A DNA stretch of 49,153 nt from CAMYLR01 sp039588915 (GCA_039588915.1 JBDGYV010000008.1:1-49153); one strand, 5' to 3'; positions 33,010-41,799 are shown, counted from the stretch's first letter. Notes: a model not told the origin generated them from the letters alone. Numbers and translations: made by a program.

Positions 33010-35307
33010 ATGTCGATGCCACGTACCAGGGGCTTCCTCCTTGTTCTGTGCTCGGTCACACCCGTTCTGACCGGGTGCCAATCATCCGATTCCTATAGCG
33101 ACGCGGAGGCCTCGTTTGTGGGGCGCCAGACGTGTGTTGGCTGCCACGCGGCCCAGGACTCCCTGTGGCGTGGTTCGCACCACGATCTGGCGATGGAAGT
33201 CGCGGATTCGACGACCGTGCTGGGCGACTTCGACGACGCGTCTTTCACTAACTACGGCATAACGTCGACGTTCACCAGCCGCGACGGAAAGTACTTCGTC
33301 CGCACGGACGGACTCGATGGCGAGCTTCGCGAACATGAAGTCGCGTATACGTTTGGGGTTGACCCCCTACAGCAGTACTTGATCGAGTTTCCCGACGGGA
33401 GATACCAGGCTCTGAGCATCGCTTGGGACGCGCGACCGGAGGGGGAAGGGGGCCAACGCTGGTACCACATCTACCCCGACGAAGAGATCGATCACGAGGA
33501 CGAGCTCCACTGGACCGGTCCCAACCAGAACTGGAACTACATGTGTGCCGAGTGCCACTCGACCGATCTGCGCAAAAACTACGATGCGGAGAATGATCGG
33601 TACGACACGACGTGGGCCGAGATTGACGTGGCGTGCGAGTCTTGCCACGGCCCGGGATCGCGCCACGTAGCGTGGGCGGAGTCGGGTAACGACGAAGGTG
33701 ACACCGGTCTCGTGATCGAATTCCACGATCGTCGCGGGGTCGAGTGGATTCCCAACGCGACCACCGGGATCACGAGTCGCGTCCCCATCCCGACCGAGCG
33801 AACCGAGACTGATGCCTGTGCTCGATGTCACAGTCGGCGGGCGGTGATCCGCGATGAGTACGAATACGGTCAGCCGCTCATGGAGACCCATCTCCCGGTC
33901 GTGCTTGAGGAGGGACTCTATTACGACGATGGTCAGATTCTAGACGAGGTCTACGTGTACGGGTCGTTTCTTCAGAGCACAATGTACGGCGCGGGTGTGA
34001 CCTGTAGCGACTGTCACGAGCCGCACTCGCTAGCGTTGCGGGCGCCCGGCAATCAGCTCTGTGCTATGTGCCACGTTCCGACAAAGTTCGACACGCCCGA
34101 TCACCATTTTCACCCGATCGAGTCGAGTGGCGCGTCGTGTGTCGAGTGTCATATGCCGAGCCAGAACTACATGGTGGTTGATCCGCGGCGGGATCACAGC
34201 ATGCGGGTGCCGCGACCGGATCTTACGCTAACGCTCGGTGCACCGAACGCCTGCACGGCGTGCCACACCGATCAAGACGCCACGTGGGCAGTACAAGCGG
34301 TGGAGGATTGGTACGGTCCACACTCGACCACACCGCACTACGGAGAAGTATTTCGGGCGGCGCGTGCGGGTCGGCCTGAAGCGGGACCCGCGCTGGTGCA
34401 AATCGCCGACGACGACCGGGCGACCAACATAATACGCGCTACTGCGCTCTCGTTGATGCGGCCGTACGCCGGTCCAGGTGCCGCCCCGACGATTCAACGC
34501 GGCCTGGGTGATGGCGATCCGATGATCCGCGCAGCCGCCGTCTCGGCGCTCGAGCTGGTCGGTCCTGATGTGCGGCTCGACATGGGACATTTGGCGCTTA
34601 GGGATCCGGTTCTTGGTGTTCGTGTCATTGCCGCTCGCGTTCTGTCGTCTGTTCCCAAGGATCTCTTCTCGCCGGAGCAGCGTGAAGCGTTCGAAAAGGC
34701 CAAGGCCGATTACATAGCGGCCCAGCTCGTCAACGGCGAGCGACCCGAGTCGCATCTGAACATCGGCCTGTTCTTCGCGTTTACGGAGGAGTTTGAGCGT
34801 GCGGAAGCGTCGTTGCGGACGTCGCTCGCGATCAACCCCGGTTTCGTGCCCGCCTACGTCAACTTGGCCGATCTCTATCGCTTGCAGGGACGTGAGGACG
34901 ACGCCGAGGCGTTGCTTCGTCAGGGACTCACGATGTCACCTGATAACGCTGAACTTCATCACTCCCTAGGGCTCGTGTTGGTGCGGCAAGACCAACAACA
35001 AGAGGCGGTCGATGAGCTCGAGCGAGCCGTCGAGCTGAGGCCCGATCAGGCGCGCTACGCGTATGTTTTGGCCGTCGCCTTGCACTCCGCTGGCGATACT
35101 GGCCGAGCGTTGGTGACGCTGGAGGCTGCGGGTCGATTGCATCCGACCGATCCCGACGTGCTGGCTGGTCTAGCGACGCTTCACCGCGAGGCCGGATCGC
35201 GGGCAAAGGCGATACGATATGCCGAGGAGTTGGTGGCGCTGCGGCCTGGGGATCCGAACGCGCGAGTGCTGCTCGAAGAGATACGCGGCACCGCCGACGA
35301 TAATTGA
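33010..35307 (+). CDS. Octaheme c-type cytochrome lipoprotein with HEAT and TPR
   Basis: A 765-residue exported protein. The lipobox LTGC has Cys23 as the lipidation site. Eight CxxCH haem sites follow at residues 41, 179, 209, 270, 332, 351, 377 and 415 (CVGCH, CAECH, CESCH, CARCH, CSDCH, CAMCH, CVECH, CTACH), related to the cytochrome c554/doubled-CxxCH families. A HEAT-like region (about 470-560) and four or five TPRs (about 575-760) complete it. An electron-transfer or oxidoreductase role on the envelope is inferred; no catalytic assignment is possible. ATG 33010 follows a GGAG; ATG 33016 is an alternative. Cytochrome c maturation genes are not in the window. Confidence 0.9.
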   Translation: MSMPRTRGFLLVLCSVTPVLTGCQSSDSYSDAEASFVGRQTCVGCHAAQDSLWRGSHHDLAMEVADSTTVLGDFDDASFTNYGITSTFTSRDGKYFVRTDGLDGELREHEVAYTFGVDPLQQYLIEFPDGRYQALSIAWDARPEGEGGQRWYHIYPDEEIDHEDELHWTGPNQNWNYMCAECHSTDLRKNYDAENDRYDTTWAEIDVACESCHGPGSRHVAWAESGNDEGDTGLVIEFHDRRGVEWIPNATTGITSRVPIPTERTETDACARCHSRRAVIRDEYEYGQPLMETHLPVVLEEGLYYDDGQILDEVYVYGSFLQSTMYGAGVTCSDCHEPHSLALRAPGNQLCAMCHVPTKFDTPDHHFHPIESSGASCVECHMPSQNYMVVDPRRDHSMRVPRPDLTLTLGAPNACTACHTDQDATWAVQAVEDWYGPHSTTPHYGEVFRAARAGRPEAGPALVQIADDDRATNIIRATALSLMRPYAGPGAAPTIQRGLGDGDPMIRAAAVSALELVGPDVRLDMGHLALRDPVLGVRVIAARVLSSVPKDLFSPEQREAFEKAKADYIAAQLVNGERPESHLNIGLFFAFTEEFERAEASLRTSLAINPGFVPAYVNLADLYRLQGREDDAEALLRQGLTMSPDNAELHHSLGLVLVRQDQQQEAVDELERAVELRPDQARYAYVLAVALHSAGDTGRALVTLEAAGRLHPTDPDVLAGLATLHREAGSRAKAIRYAEELVALRPGDPNARVLLEEIRGTADDN

Positions 35308-35329
35308 CGCCCATAAGGAGGATTGTTCG

Positions 35330-35377
35330 ATGAGAGTAGGCGTCTGGCGCTTGACACTCCGCCCCTACCGCCTCTAA
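35330..35377 (+). CDS. Possible 15-codon leader peptide
   Basis: An ATG at 35330, 9 nt after AAGGAGG (35315-35321), opens a frame of 15 codons encoding MRVGVWRLTLRPYRL and ending at TAA 35375. Four arginines in 15 residues are notable. It precedes a hairpin and the AI-2E transporter gene. The same DNA holds a promoter-like TTGACA/TAAACT pair, so it may not be translated at all. Confidence 0.25.
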   Translation: MRVGVWRLTLRPYRL

Positions 35378-35380
35378 ACT
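35351..35380 (+). promoter_or_regulatory. Putative sigma-70 promoter for the AI-2E/der operon
   Basis: A perfect -35 TTGACA (35351-35356) and TAAACT (35375-35380) are spaced by 18 nt. Transcription would begin near 35387, exactly at the downstream hairpin, leaving a 5' UTR of about 78 nt before the transporter ATG. Confidence 0.55.
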
Positions 35381-35387
35381 CCTGCCT

Positions 35388-35408
35388 TCAAGCTCGATCT
35401 GAGCTTGA
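35388..35408 (+). other. Perfect 8-bp hairpin in the AI-2E gene leader
   Basis: TCAAGCTC (35388-35395) and GAGCTTGA (35401-35408) are exact complements around the loop GATCT. It would form at the very 5' end of a transcript from the TTGACA/TAAACT promoter. A pyrimidine-rich stretch, but no T-run, follows. It may stabilise the mRNA 5' end or be an operator. Confidence 0.5.
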
Positions 35409-35464
35409 CCTTCCTATCTGTTGTGATTAAAGGCGGTTAGCCGGGCTCCTCGGAGGCTGTTTCG

Positions 35465-36712
35465 ATGGAACAACGACGCCCAACGATGATCATCGCGTGG
35501 GCCCTTTTGCTGGCCTTTTTCGTGTGGTCGGTGCGGCCCGTGCTGTCACCGATCGTCCTGTTCTTGGTGCTCGTCTACCTGCTGACGCCGCTGTTCGGTA
35601 CCGAGGCGTACCGCCGGCTGGTCATCGCCTTCGGTACGCTGACGCTGTTGTGGCTGGTTCACGTCGCCGGCGCGTTCCTGGCGCCGTTCGCGCTCGGGTT
35701 GATTCTGGCCTACGTGGCGGATCCGCTCGTCGACCGGTTGGAGCGACAGGGGATCAGTCGCACGTGGGGGGCGGTAGCGGTGGTGGGTTTGGCGGGCCTG
35801 CTCGTCGTGCTCTCGCTGGTGCTCGTCATTCCGATGGTGTTCGAACAGGGGCGCCAGTTCCTGGAGGACCTGCCGGAGATGCTGGCCGGCCTGCAGCGGT
35901 GGTATGAAGCGCAGGTCCAGGCGTTCGCGGACAGTCCGCTGCCGCTCATCCGCGACATCCAGTTCGAACGCGCTTTAGAGATCGAGAGCCAGGACGTGAT
36001 GGCTTTCCTCAGCGAGCAGATCCGTTCGCTCCAACCTTCGTGGGGTGCGGCGATCGGTCTTGGTCGTGGTGTTCAGACGGCGTTCACGATCTTGGGCTAC
36101 GCCGTACTGACGCCAGTATTGACTTTCTACCTGCTGCGTGACTTCCATAGCATCGAGCGATCGGTAGGGCGGTTGGTACCGCGAGATCACCGTGTGCGGA
36201 CGCTTTCGTTTCTCGAAACCTACGACACGTTGCTGGGTGAGTACCTGCGTGGCCAATTGCTGGTCGCGCTGTTTGTCGGTTTGGCGACCGGCATCGGGTT
36301 CTGGATCGTCGGTTTCCCGAACGCGGTGTTGCTGGGTGTCATCGCCGGTGTGTTCAACATCGTGCCGTACCTGGGGCTGGTGGTGAGCTTGATCCCGGCG
36401 CTCTTTATCGCCCTGGTGACGGTACCGATCTGGATCTCGCTCCTGAAGGTGGCCGGGGTATTCCTGGTGGTTCAGGCATTTGACGGTTACTTCCTGTCGC
36501 CCAAGATCGTCGGCGACCGGGTCGGTTTGCACCCCGTATGGGTGATGTTGGCGATCGTCGGGTTCGGTTCGTTCTTCGGTCTGATCGGGCTCTTGCTGGC
36601 GATTCCGCTGGCGGTACTGATCAAGCTGCTGATCGAGAACACTTTCTCCGCCTACCAGAAGTCGGTCTACTACCGACAAGCCGACTCGGTCCATGACGAG
36701 GACGCGGCATGA
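35465..36712 (+). CDS. AI-2E family transporter
   Basis: A 415-residue polytopic membrane protein of the AI-2E/UPF0118 family (TqsA, PerM relatives; some export small molecules or ions). N-terminal TM pairs (to about 75), then FALGLILAYVADPLVDRLER, a soluble middle segment (about 125-195), and C-terminal TM bundle with GVIAGVFNIVPYLGLVVSLIPAL, QAFDGYFLSPKIVGDRVGLHPVWV and GLIGLLLAIPLAVLIKLL, all family-typical. Length is slightly above the usual 350-380 because of an extra N-terminal hydrophobic stretch. GGAGG precedes ATG 35465. Its TGA overlaps the der ATG. Confidence 0.9.
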   Translation: MEQRRPTMIIAWALLLAFFVWSVRPVLSPIVLFLVLVYLLTPLFGTEAYRRLVIAFGTLTLLWLVHVAGAFLAPFALGLILAYVADPLVDRLERQGISRTWGAVAVVGLAGLLVVLSLVLVIPMVFEQGRQFLEDLPEMLAGLQRWYEAQVQAFADSPLPLIRDIQFERALEIESQDVMAFLSEQIRSLQPSWGAAIGLGRGVQTAFTILGYAVLTPVLTFYLLRDFHSIERSVGRLVPRDHRVRTLSFLETYDTLLGEYLRGQLLVALFVGLATGIGFWIVGFPNAVLLGVIAGVFNIVPYLGLVVSLIPALFIALVTVPIWISLLKVAGVFLVVQAFDGYFLSPKIVGDRVGLHPVWVMLAIVGFGSFFGLIGLLLAIPLAVLIKLLIENTFSAYQKSVYYRQADSVHDEDAA

Positions 36713-38085
36713 GTTTGCCGGTGGTCGCCATCGTCGGCCGCCCGAACGTCGGCAAGTCCACGCTCTTCAATCGGTTCCTCGGCGGGACCACGGCGATCGT
36801 CGACGATCAGCCCGGAGTGACGCGGGATCGTCACACGGCGACCGCCGAGTGGAACGGTCGCACGTTTACGCTGATCGACACCGGTGGTCTCGTTCCCGAG
36901 AGCCAGGAAGGGATGGAGCGAGAGGTCAACGCTCAGATTCAAGCCGCCATCGACGAGGCCGACGTGTGTTTGCTCGTCGTCGACGCACAGGCCGGCATCA
37001 CGGCCACCGATCGGGACGCGGCGATAATGCTGCGCGAAAGCGGACGGCCGGCGATCCTGGCCGCCAACAAGATCGACCGCACGCGTCAGCGTGAGCTGGT
37101 GTACGAGTTCTTCGAGCTCGGCCTGGGTGAGCCCCGCTCGGTCTCGGCGCTGGCGGGGACCGGTTCGGGTGACTTGCTGGATGCGGTTGTTGATGCGTTG
37201 CCGCCAAAGTCTGGCGAAGAGCGGTTAGATCCCGATGAAGTCGCGATCGCCGTTTTGGGAAAACCAAACGTCGGCAAGTCATCGTTTCTCAATCGACTAC
37301 TCGGTGAAGAACGGTTCATCGTCTCGCCGGAAGCGGGCACCACGCGTGACGCCATCGACACGACGATGAAGTATGACGGACGGCGGATCCGGTTGGTCGA
37401 CACCGCCGGGATTCGGCGCCACTCGGCGATGAGGGTGGGCGTCGAGTACTACACGTATCTCCGCGCCGTGCGGAGCTTGAACCGGGTTGAGGTGGCGATC
37501 GTTATGCTCGACGCCACCGATTCGTTGTCGCGGCAGGACATGCGCATTCTGAACCTGGTCGAGGAGCGACGCCGGGGGATCGTGGTGTGCGTCAACAAGT
37601 GGGACCTGGTCGAGAAGGACGACCGCACCGCCGTTGGTTACGAAACGGCGTTTTGTGAACAGGCACCGCGGTTGGCGTACGCGCCGATCGTCACGTTGAG
37701 CGCGCTGACCGGGCAACGGGTCCGGCGGACGCTCGACGAGGCGATCCGCGTGGCCGACGAGTGGCACAAGAAGATCCCCACGCCGGACCTCAATCGCGTG
37801 CTTCATGCCGCCACGACGAGGGTTCACCCGCCCCAGTCCAAAGGCCGACGCCGGGGTCGGGTAGTGCGGATCCTGTACGGCCACCAGGTCGAGACGGGCC
37901 CGCCGCTGATCCTGTTCTACTCGAACGACCCGGCGGCGATTCCGGAACACTATCGGCGGTACATCGAACACCAGTTACGCGACGCGTTTGGTTTCGTCGG
38001 TGTTCCGCTCAAGATCTTCTTTCGGCAGGCGACCTCACGAGCCCGAGCCAAGGTCGGTGCCACCCCCAAAGAGGACGCACAGTGA
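36709..38085 (+). CDS. der: GTPase Der (EngA)
   Basis: Essential double-GTPase for 50S ribosome assembly. Two G domains are seen: GRPNVGKST with DTGGL, and GKPNVGKSS with DTAGIRR and NKWD. A KH-like C-terminal domain ends near RAKVGATPKEDAQ. Length 458 is normal. ATG 36709 overlaps the transporter stop (ATGA), and its TGA overlaps the plsY GTG. Confidence 0.97.
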   Translation: MSLPVVAIVGRPNVGKSTLFNRFLGGTTAIVDDQPGVTRDRHTATAEWNGRTFTLIDTGGLVPESQEGMEREVNAQIQAAIDEADVCLLVVDAQAGITATDRDAAIMLRESGRPAILAANKIDRTRQRELVYEFFELGLGEPRSVSALAGTGSGDLLDAVVDALPPKSGEERLDPDEVAIAVLGKPNVGKSSFLNRLLGEERFIVSPEAGTTRDAIDTTMKYDGRRIRLVDTAGIRRHSAMRVGVEYYTYLRAVRSLNRVEVAIVMLDATDSLSRQDMRILNLVEERRRGIVVCVNKWDLVEKDDRTAVGYETAFCEQAPRLAYAPIVTLSALTGQRVRRTLDEAIRVADEWHKKIPTPDLNRVLHAATTRVHPPQSKGRRRGRVVRILYGHQVETGPPLILFYSNDPAAIPEHYRRYIEHQLRDAFGFVGVPLKIFFRQATSRARAKVGATPKEDAQ

Positions 38086-38717
38086 GCGCGGTCGGGGGGA
38101 TCGTGTTGGCGTACTTGGCGGGGTCGTTCCCGACCGCGTTTTTAGCGGGCAGGGTGCGGGGGGTCGATCTATCGAAGGTCGGCAGTGGCAACTACGGCGC
38201 AACCAATGTCTATCGCAATCTCGGCAAATGGCCGGCGCTGGTCGTGCTGGTGGTCGACGTCGCCAAGGGGTTCTTGCCGGTTTGGTTTCTGCCGCGCTGG
38301 TTTGCCGGTGGAATCGAGCCCGGCACCTACGCGGTGGTTTTGGGCGTCGCGGCGGTGCTGGGGCACGTATACTCGATCTTTCTGGCGTTCAAAGGCGGCA
38401 AGGGGATCGGCACCGCGGCGGGTGTGTTCTTGGCGCTGGCTCCGTTGGCTACCGGGTTGGCCGCAGTGGTTTGGTTTGCGGTCGTCGGGTGGCGCCGAAT
38501 CGTGTCGTTGGCGTCGTTGTGTGCCGCTCTGGTGCTGTTGATCGCCGTGTGGGTGTTGCACGCCGGGGGCTTGCCAGGGAGCTGGCCGCTGGTGGCACTG
38601 ACCACGTTCCTGACGGTGTTTGTCTTCTGGACCCATCGCGAGAACATCGGACGTCTGAAGCGCGGCGAAGAGAAGCAGATTCGGCCGAGCGGTCCAACCG
38701 GAGCGGGGGCGACGTGA
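38082..38717 (+). CDS. plsY: Acyl-phosphate:glycerol-3-phosphate acyltransferase
   Basis: Membrane enzyme that makes lysophosphatidate from acyl-phosphate. The three signature motifs are present: AYLAGSFPTAFLAGR, GSGNYGATNVYRNLG, and GHVYSIFLAFKGGKGIGTAAGV. The 211 residues carry five to six TM helices. GTG 38082 overlaps the der stop by 4 nt; gpsA, the enzyme that supplies glycerol-3-phosphate, follows with another 4-nt overlap, so the two phospholipid steps are coupled. Confidence 0.96.
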   Translation: MSAVGGIVLAYLAGSFPTAFLAGRVRGVDLSKVGSGNYGATNVYRNLGKWPALVVLVVDVAKGFLPVWFLPRWFAGGIEPGTYAVVLGVAAVLGHVYSIFLAFKGGKGIGTAAGVFLALAPLATGLAAVVWFAVVGWRRIVSLASLCAALVLLIAVWVLHAGGLPGSWPLVALTTFLTVFVFWTHRENIGRLKRGEEKQIRPSGPTGAGAT

Positions 38718-39733
38718 GCGATCGTCGCGTCATCGCGGTGGTGGGCGCCGGCTCGTGGGGAACGGCGCTGGCCGATCTTTTGGCGCGGAATGGCCACACC
38801 GTTCGGCTGTGGGGGCGCGACCCGAGCTTGGTAGCCGCGATCCGAGACACCGGACGCAACCCGCGGTACCTGTCGGAACACGAGTTGAGCCCCGACGTTG
38901 AGCCAACGGACGACTTAGAGCAATCGGTCAGCGGCGCCGGGATGATCGTGTCAGCCACGCCGAGCCACGCCGTTCGCGAGGTCATGACGAAAGCCGCGCC
39001 TCACATCGCCGACCACGCGATCATCGTCTCGACCTCCAAGGGGATCGAGAACGAGACGCTCAAACGGATGACCGAGGTGTTGGCCGAGGTTCTGGGGTCC
39101 GGTCGTGCCGCCCGGGTGTCGGTGTTGTCGGGTCCGTCGTTCGCCGAGGAGGTGTCTCGCGGCTACCCGACGGCGGTGACGCTCGCAGCCGAAGATCCGG
39201 TGGTGGCGGAGAGCGCGTGTGAAGCGTTTGCCGGTTCCCGATTTCGAGTCTACACGTCAAGCGACGTGGTCGGAGTCGAGCTGGGTGCGGCGGTCAAGAA
39301 CATCGTCGCGATCGCGACCGGGATCGCGGACGGTCTCGAGTACGGCCACAACGCTCGCGCGGCGCTCATTACACGCGGGCTGGCCGAGATCTCGCGGCTC
39401 GGCATGGCGTTGGGTGGCGAGCGACTGACGTTCATGGGGCTGGCCGGTCTCGGCGACCTGGTGCTGACTTGCACCGGCGAGTTGTCCCGCAATCGGACCG
39501 TTGGCGTGCGGCTCGGTCGCGGCGAGACGCTGGACGCGATCCTGGCCGACATACGGATGGTAGCCGAGGGGGTACGCACGACCCGGTCGGTGCACGACCT
39601 GGCGCTTCGCGCCGAGGTCCAGATGCCGATCGCGCATCATGTTTACGAAATGTTGTACGAAGCCAAGAGCCCACGGATTGTGTTAGAGGAGCTCATGGCG
39701 AGGGAACTAAAGCCCGAGTTCGAGCGGAGGTAA
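38714..39733 (+). CDS. gpsA: Glycerol-3-phosphate dehydrogenase (NAD(P)+)
   Basis: Reduces dihydroxyacetone phosphate to sn-glycerol-3-phosphate for phospholipid synthesis. The Rossmann motif GAGSWGTALA opens the protein; STSKGIE, LSGPSFAEEV, the active-site lysine region GAAVKNIVAIATGIADGL, TRGLAEISRLG and GLAGLGDLVLTC are all present. GTG 38714 gives 339 residues, the usual size. It sits in a GTGA overlap with plsY; merR follows after 3 nt. Confidence 0.97.
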   Translation: MSDRRVIAVVGAGSWGTALADLLARNGHTVRLWGRDPSLVAAIRDTGRNPRYLSEHELSPDVEPTDDLEQSVSGAGMIVSATPSHAVREVMTKAAPHIADHAIIVSTSKGIENETLKRMTEVLAEVLGSGRAARVSVLSGPSFAEEVSRGYPTAVTLAAEDPVVAESACEAFAGSRFRVYTSSDVVGVELGAAVKNIVAIATGIADGLEYGHNARAALITRGLAEISRLGMALGGERLTFMGLAGLGDLVLTCTGELSRNRTVGVRLGRGETLDAILADIRMVAEGVRTTRSVHDLALRAEVQMPIAHHVYEMLYEAKSPRIVLEELMARELKPEFERR

Positions 39734-39736
39734 GCG

Positions 39737-40135
39737 ATGGCGTTGAACCCGATTGCGAAGAAGGAGTACTACTCCATCGGGGAGGTGTGCGAGATCACCG
39801 ATCTAAAGCCGCACGTCCTGCGGTACTGGGAAACCCAGTTCAAAGGGCTGGCGCCGGTGAAGAACCGGGCCGGCAATCGCGCCTACCGCAAGCGCGAGAT
39901 CGAGATGGTGCAGCTCGTCAAGGAATTGCTCTATGAGCAGAAGTACACCATCGAGGGTGCGCGGCAGCGGTTGGCGGAGATGCGTAAGGGCAGCGGCCAG
40001 CTGTCGGTTGAACTCGATGAGGCGCGGGTCAAGGACACGTTCGAGACGCTGGCCCGCGATCTGGGGAAGTTGATCGAGTACGTCGATGCGTTTCATCGCG
40101 GCGACGTCGAGCCCGGCGAGGGCGACGCCGACTAA
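39737..40135 (+). CDS. MerR-family transcriptional regulator
   Basis: A 132-residue DNA-binding protein. The winged HTH starts YYSIGEVCEITDLKPHVLRYWETQF and continues through AGNRAYRKREIEMVQLVKELL, as in MerR. The C-terminal tail (about 85-132) is short, acidic and lacks cysteines or a ligand-binding domain, so its signal is unknown. It immediately follows gpsA, a conserved spot in several phyla, and precedes the NHL-repeat gene by 12 nt. Confidence 0.88.
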   Translation: MALNPIAKKEYYSIGEVCEITDLKPHVLRYWETQFKGLAPVKNRAGNRAYRKREIEMVQLVKELLYEQKYTIEGARQRLAEMRKGSGQLSVELDEARVKDTFETLARDLGKLIEYVDAFHRGDVEPGEGDAD

Positions 40136-40147
40136 AGGAGGGGCACC

Positions 40148-41104
40148 TTGAATCGAGAAGCGACATCGGTAAGCGAGCGACAGGAAGCGGGCCCGTCCGG
40201 CGGACTGAAGTTCCCAGGCAATCTGGCAGCCGACATCGAGGGCCGGTTGGCGGTCTCCGATTCGGGCAATCACCGTGTGGTGTTCGGTCATATCGTAGGG
40301 AACTCGTTCGAGGTCCGAAAGGTGATCGGCGGCACCGAGGCCGGGTTCGCCGATGGCTCGATCGACGAAGCGGCGTTCAACGAACCGCAGGGATTGACGC
40401 TCTCGGGTGACATGTTGATCGTGGCCGATCGCGGGAATCACGCCGTGCGGATGGTCGATCTCGCTTCAGATGAGGTCGCGACGATGGCCGGGACCGGAGA
40501 GTTGGCCGATCACGCGATTGTAGCCGGCAACGCGCTTGAGAGTGCGCTGCGCTCCCCGTGGGATGTGTTGATGTGGAACTATGACTTGTTTATCGCCATG
40601 GTCGGCGCGCATCAGATCTGGCGGCTCGATCTCAAGTCGGGGCAGCTCGCGCCCCACGCCGGCTCGGCGGCCGAGCACATCACCGACGGGTCGCCTGAGA
40701 CGGCCGCCCTAGCGCAGCCGATGGCCTTGGCGACCGATGGCGAGCAGTTGTTCTTTGCTGATGCCGAGTCGTCCGGCGTGCGCGCGGTCGGGTTCGAGCC
40801 CGGGTCGGAGGTCACGACGCTGGTCGGAACGGGCTCGTTCGCCGGGCTCGCTTGGGCACAAGGCGTCCACCAGTTGTGGATCGCCGACACGTACAACCAC
40901 AAGCTCAAGACTCTGGAGCCCGCAAGCCGGGCGGTTGAGGCGGTGGAGCCGTTCGAGGCCCAGCTCGACGAGCCGATGGGCTTGGCTTCGGCCGGTCACA
41001 TGGTGTACGTCGCGGATACCAACCACCACCGGATCTTACGCGTCGACCAGATCGACAAGCGGGTGATCGAGTTGGAGTTGGAAGGATTGGGGCGACTGAA
41101 GTAA
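40148..41104 (+). CDS. NHL-repeat beta-propeller, NHLRC2-like
   Basis: A 318-residue six-bladed-type propeller without a signal peptide. Repeats are easy to see: VSDSGNHRVVFG, VADRGNHAVRMVD, IADTYNHKLKTLE, VADTNHHRILRVD. The segment SPWDVLMWNYDLFIAMVGAHQIW is typical of NHLRC2-like proteins, which normally carry an N-terminal thioredoxin domain; that domain is absent here. TTG 40148 follows AAAGGAGGGG by 4 nt and is a convincing start. The next gene encodes a 1-Cys peroxiredoxin, hinting at a redox link (inference). Confidence 0.85.
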   Translation: MNREATSVSERQEAGPSGGLKFPGNLAADIEGRLAVSDSGNHRVVFGHIVGNSFEVRKVIGGTEAGFADGSIDEAAFNEPQGLTLSGDMLIVADRGNHAVRMVDLASDEVATMAGTGELADHAIVAGNALESALRSPWDVLMWNYDLFIAMVGAHQIWRLDLKSGQLAPHAGSAAEHITDGSPETAALAQPMALATDGEQLFFADAESSGVRAVGFEPGSEVTTLVGTGSFAGLAWAQGVHQLWIADTYNHKLKTLEPASRAVEAVEPFEAQLDEPMGLASAGHMVYVADTNHHRILRVDQIDKRVIELELEGLGRLK

Positions 41105-41107
41105 ACT
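41078..41107 (+). promoter_or_regulatory. Putative promoter of the peroxiredoxin gene
   Basis: TTGGAA (41078-41083) and TAAACT (41102-41107) are spaced by 18 nt at the end of the NHL gene. The -10 matches that of the AI-2E promoter candidate (TAAACT). A strong AAGGAGGAA ribosome binding site follows at about 41128. Confidence 0.4.
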
Positions 41108-41139
41108 TCACGGCTTCTGTAACTTCGAAGGAGGAACTT

Positions 41140-41799
41140 ATGGCGCTACGAATCAACGACACCGCCCCGGACTTCGCGGCGGATACGACCGAGGGGACGA
41201 TCAACTTCCACCAGTGGATTGGCGATGGTTGGGCGATTCTTTTCTCACATCCCAAGGACTTCACGCCGGTCTGCACCACCGAGCTCGGGGCCGTTGCAGG
41301 CCTGAAGAGCGAGTTCGATCGGCGCAACTGCAAGATCATTGGCATCAGCGTCGATGGCGTCAGCGACCACGAGGCTTGGTCGAAGGACATCGAGGCTTCG
41401 CAGGGACACGCGGTCAACTACCCGCTGATTGGCGACCCCGAACTCAACGTGGTCAAGGCGTACGACATGTTGCCGGCCGACGCCGGTGATACGTCCAAAG
41501 GACGGACACCGATGGATAACGCTACGGCGCGTTCGGTCTTCGTAATCGGGCCCGACAAGAAGATCAAGGCGACCCTTACCTACCCGATGAGCACTGGTCG
41601 CAACTTCGCGGAGATCCTGAGGCTGGTGGATTCGTGCCAGCTCACCGCGGAAAAACAGCTCGCGACTCCGGCGAACTGGGAGATGGGCGGCGACGTCATC
41701 ATCGCACCGGCCGTCTCGGACGAAGAAGCCAAGAAGCGTTTCCCGGACGGGTGGGAACAGCCATTGCCCTACATTCGGGTGGTCAAGCAGCCTAGTTAG
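41140..41799 (+). CDS. 1-Cys peroxiredoxin (Prx6 clade)
   Basis: Reduces hydrogen peroxide and organic hydroperoxides in the cytoplasm. The peroxidatic Cys45 lies in HPKDFTPVCTTE, the Prx6-type variant of PxxxTxxC. The long C-terminal domain (LATPANWEMGGDVIIAP... DGWEQPLPYIRVV) and 219-residue length fit the Prx6 subfamily. The codon is a Cys TGC, not Sec TGA. A strong AAGGAGGAACTT precedes ATG 41140. Convergent with the MscS gene, with 26 nt between them and no clear terminator. Confidence 0.95.
   Translation: MALRINDTAPDFAADTTEGTINFHQWIGDGWAILFSHPKDFTPVCTTELGAVAGLKSEFDRRNCKIIGISVDGVSDHEAWSKDIEASQGHAVNYPLIGDPELNVVKAYDMLPADAGDTSKGRTPMDNATARSVFVIGPDKKIKATLTYPMSTGRNFAEILRLVDSCQLTAEKQLATPANWEMGGDVIIAPAVSDEEAKKRFPDGWEQPLPYIRVVKQPS

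Noticed and set aside
41140..41799. Selenocysteine-containing peroxiredoxin
   Set aside because: The peroxidatic position is a TGC cysteine codon, and no in-frame TGA occurs before the stop.
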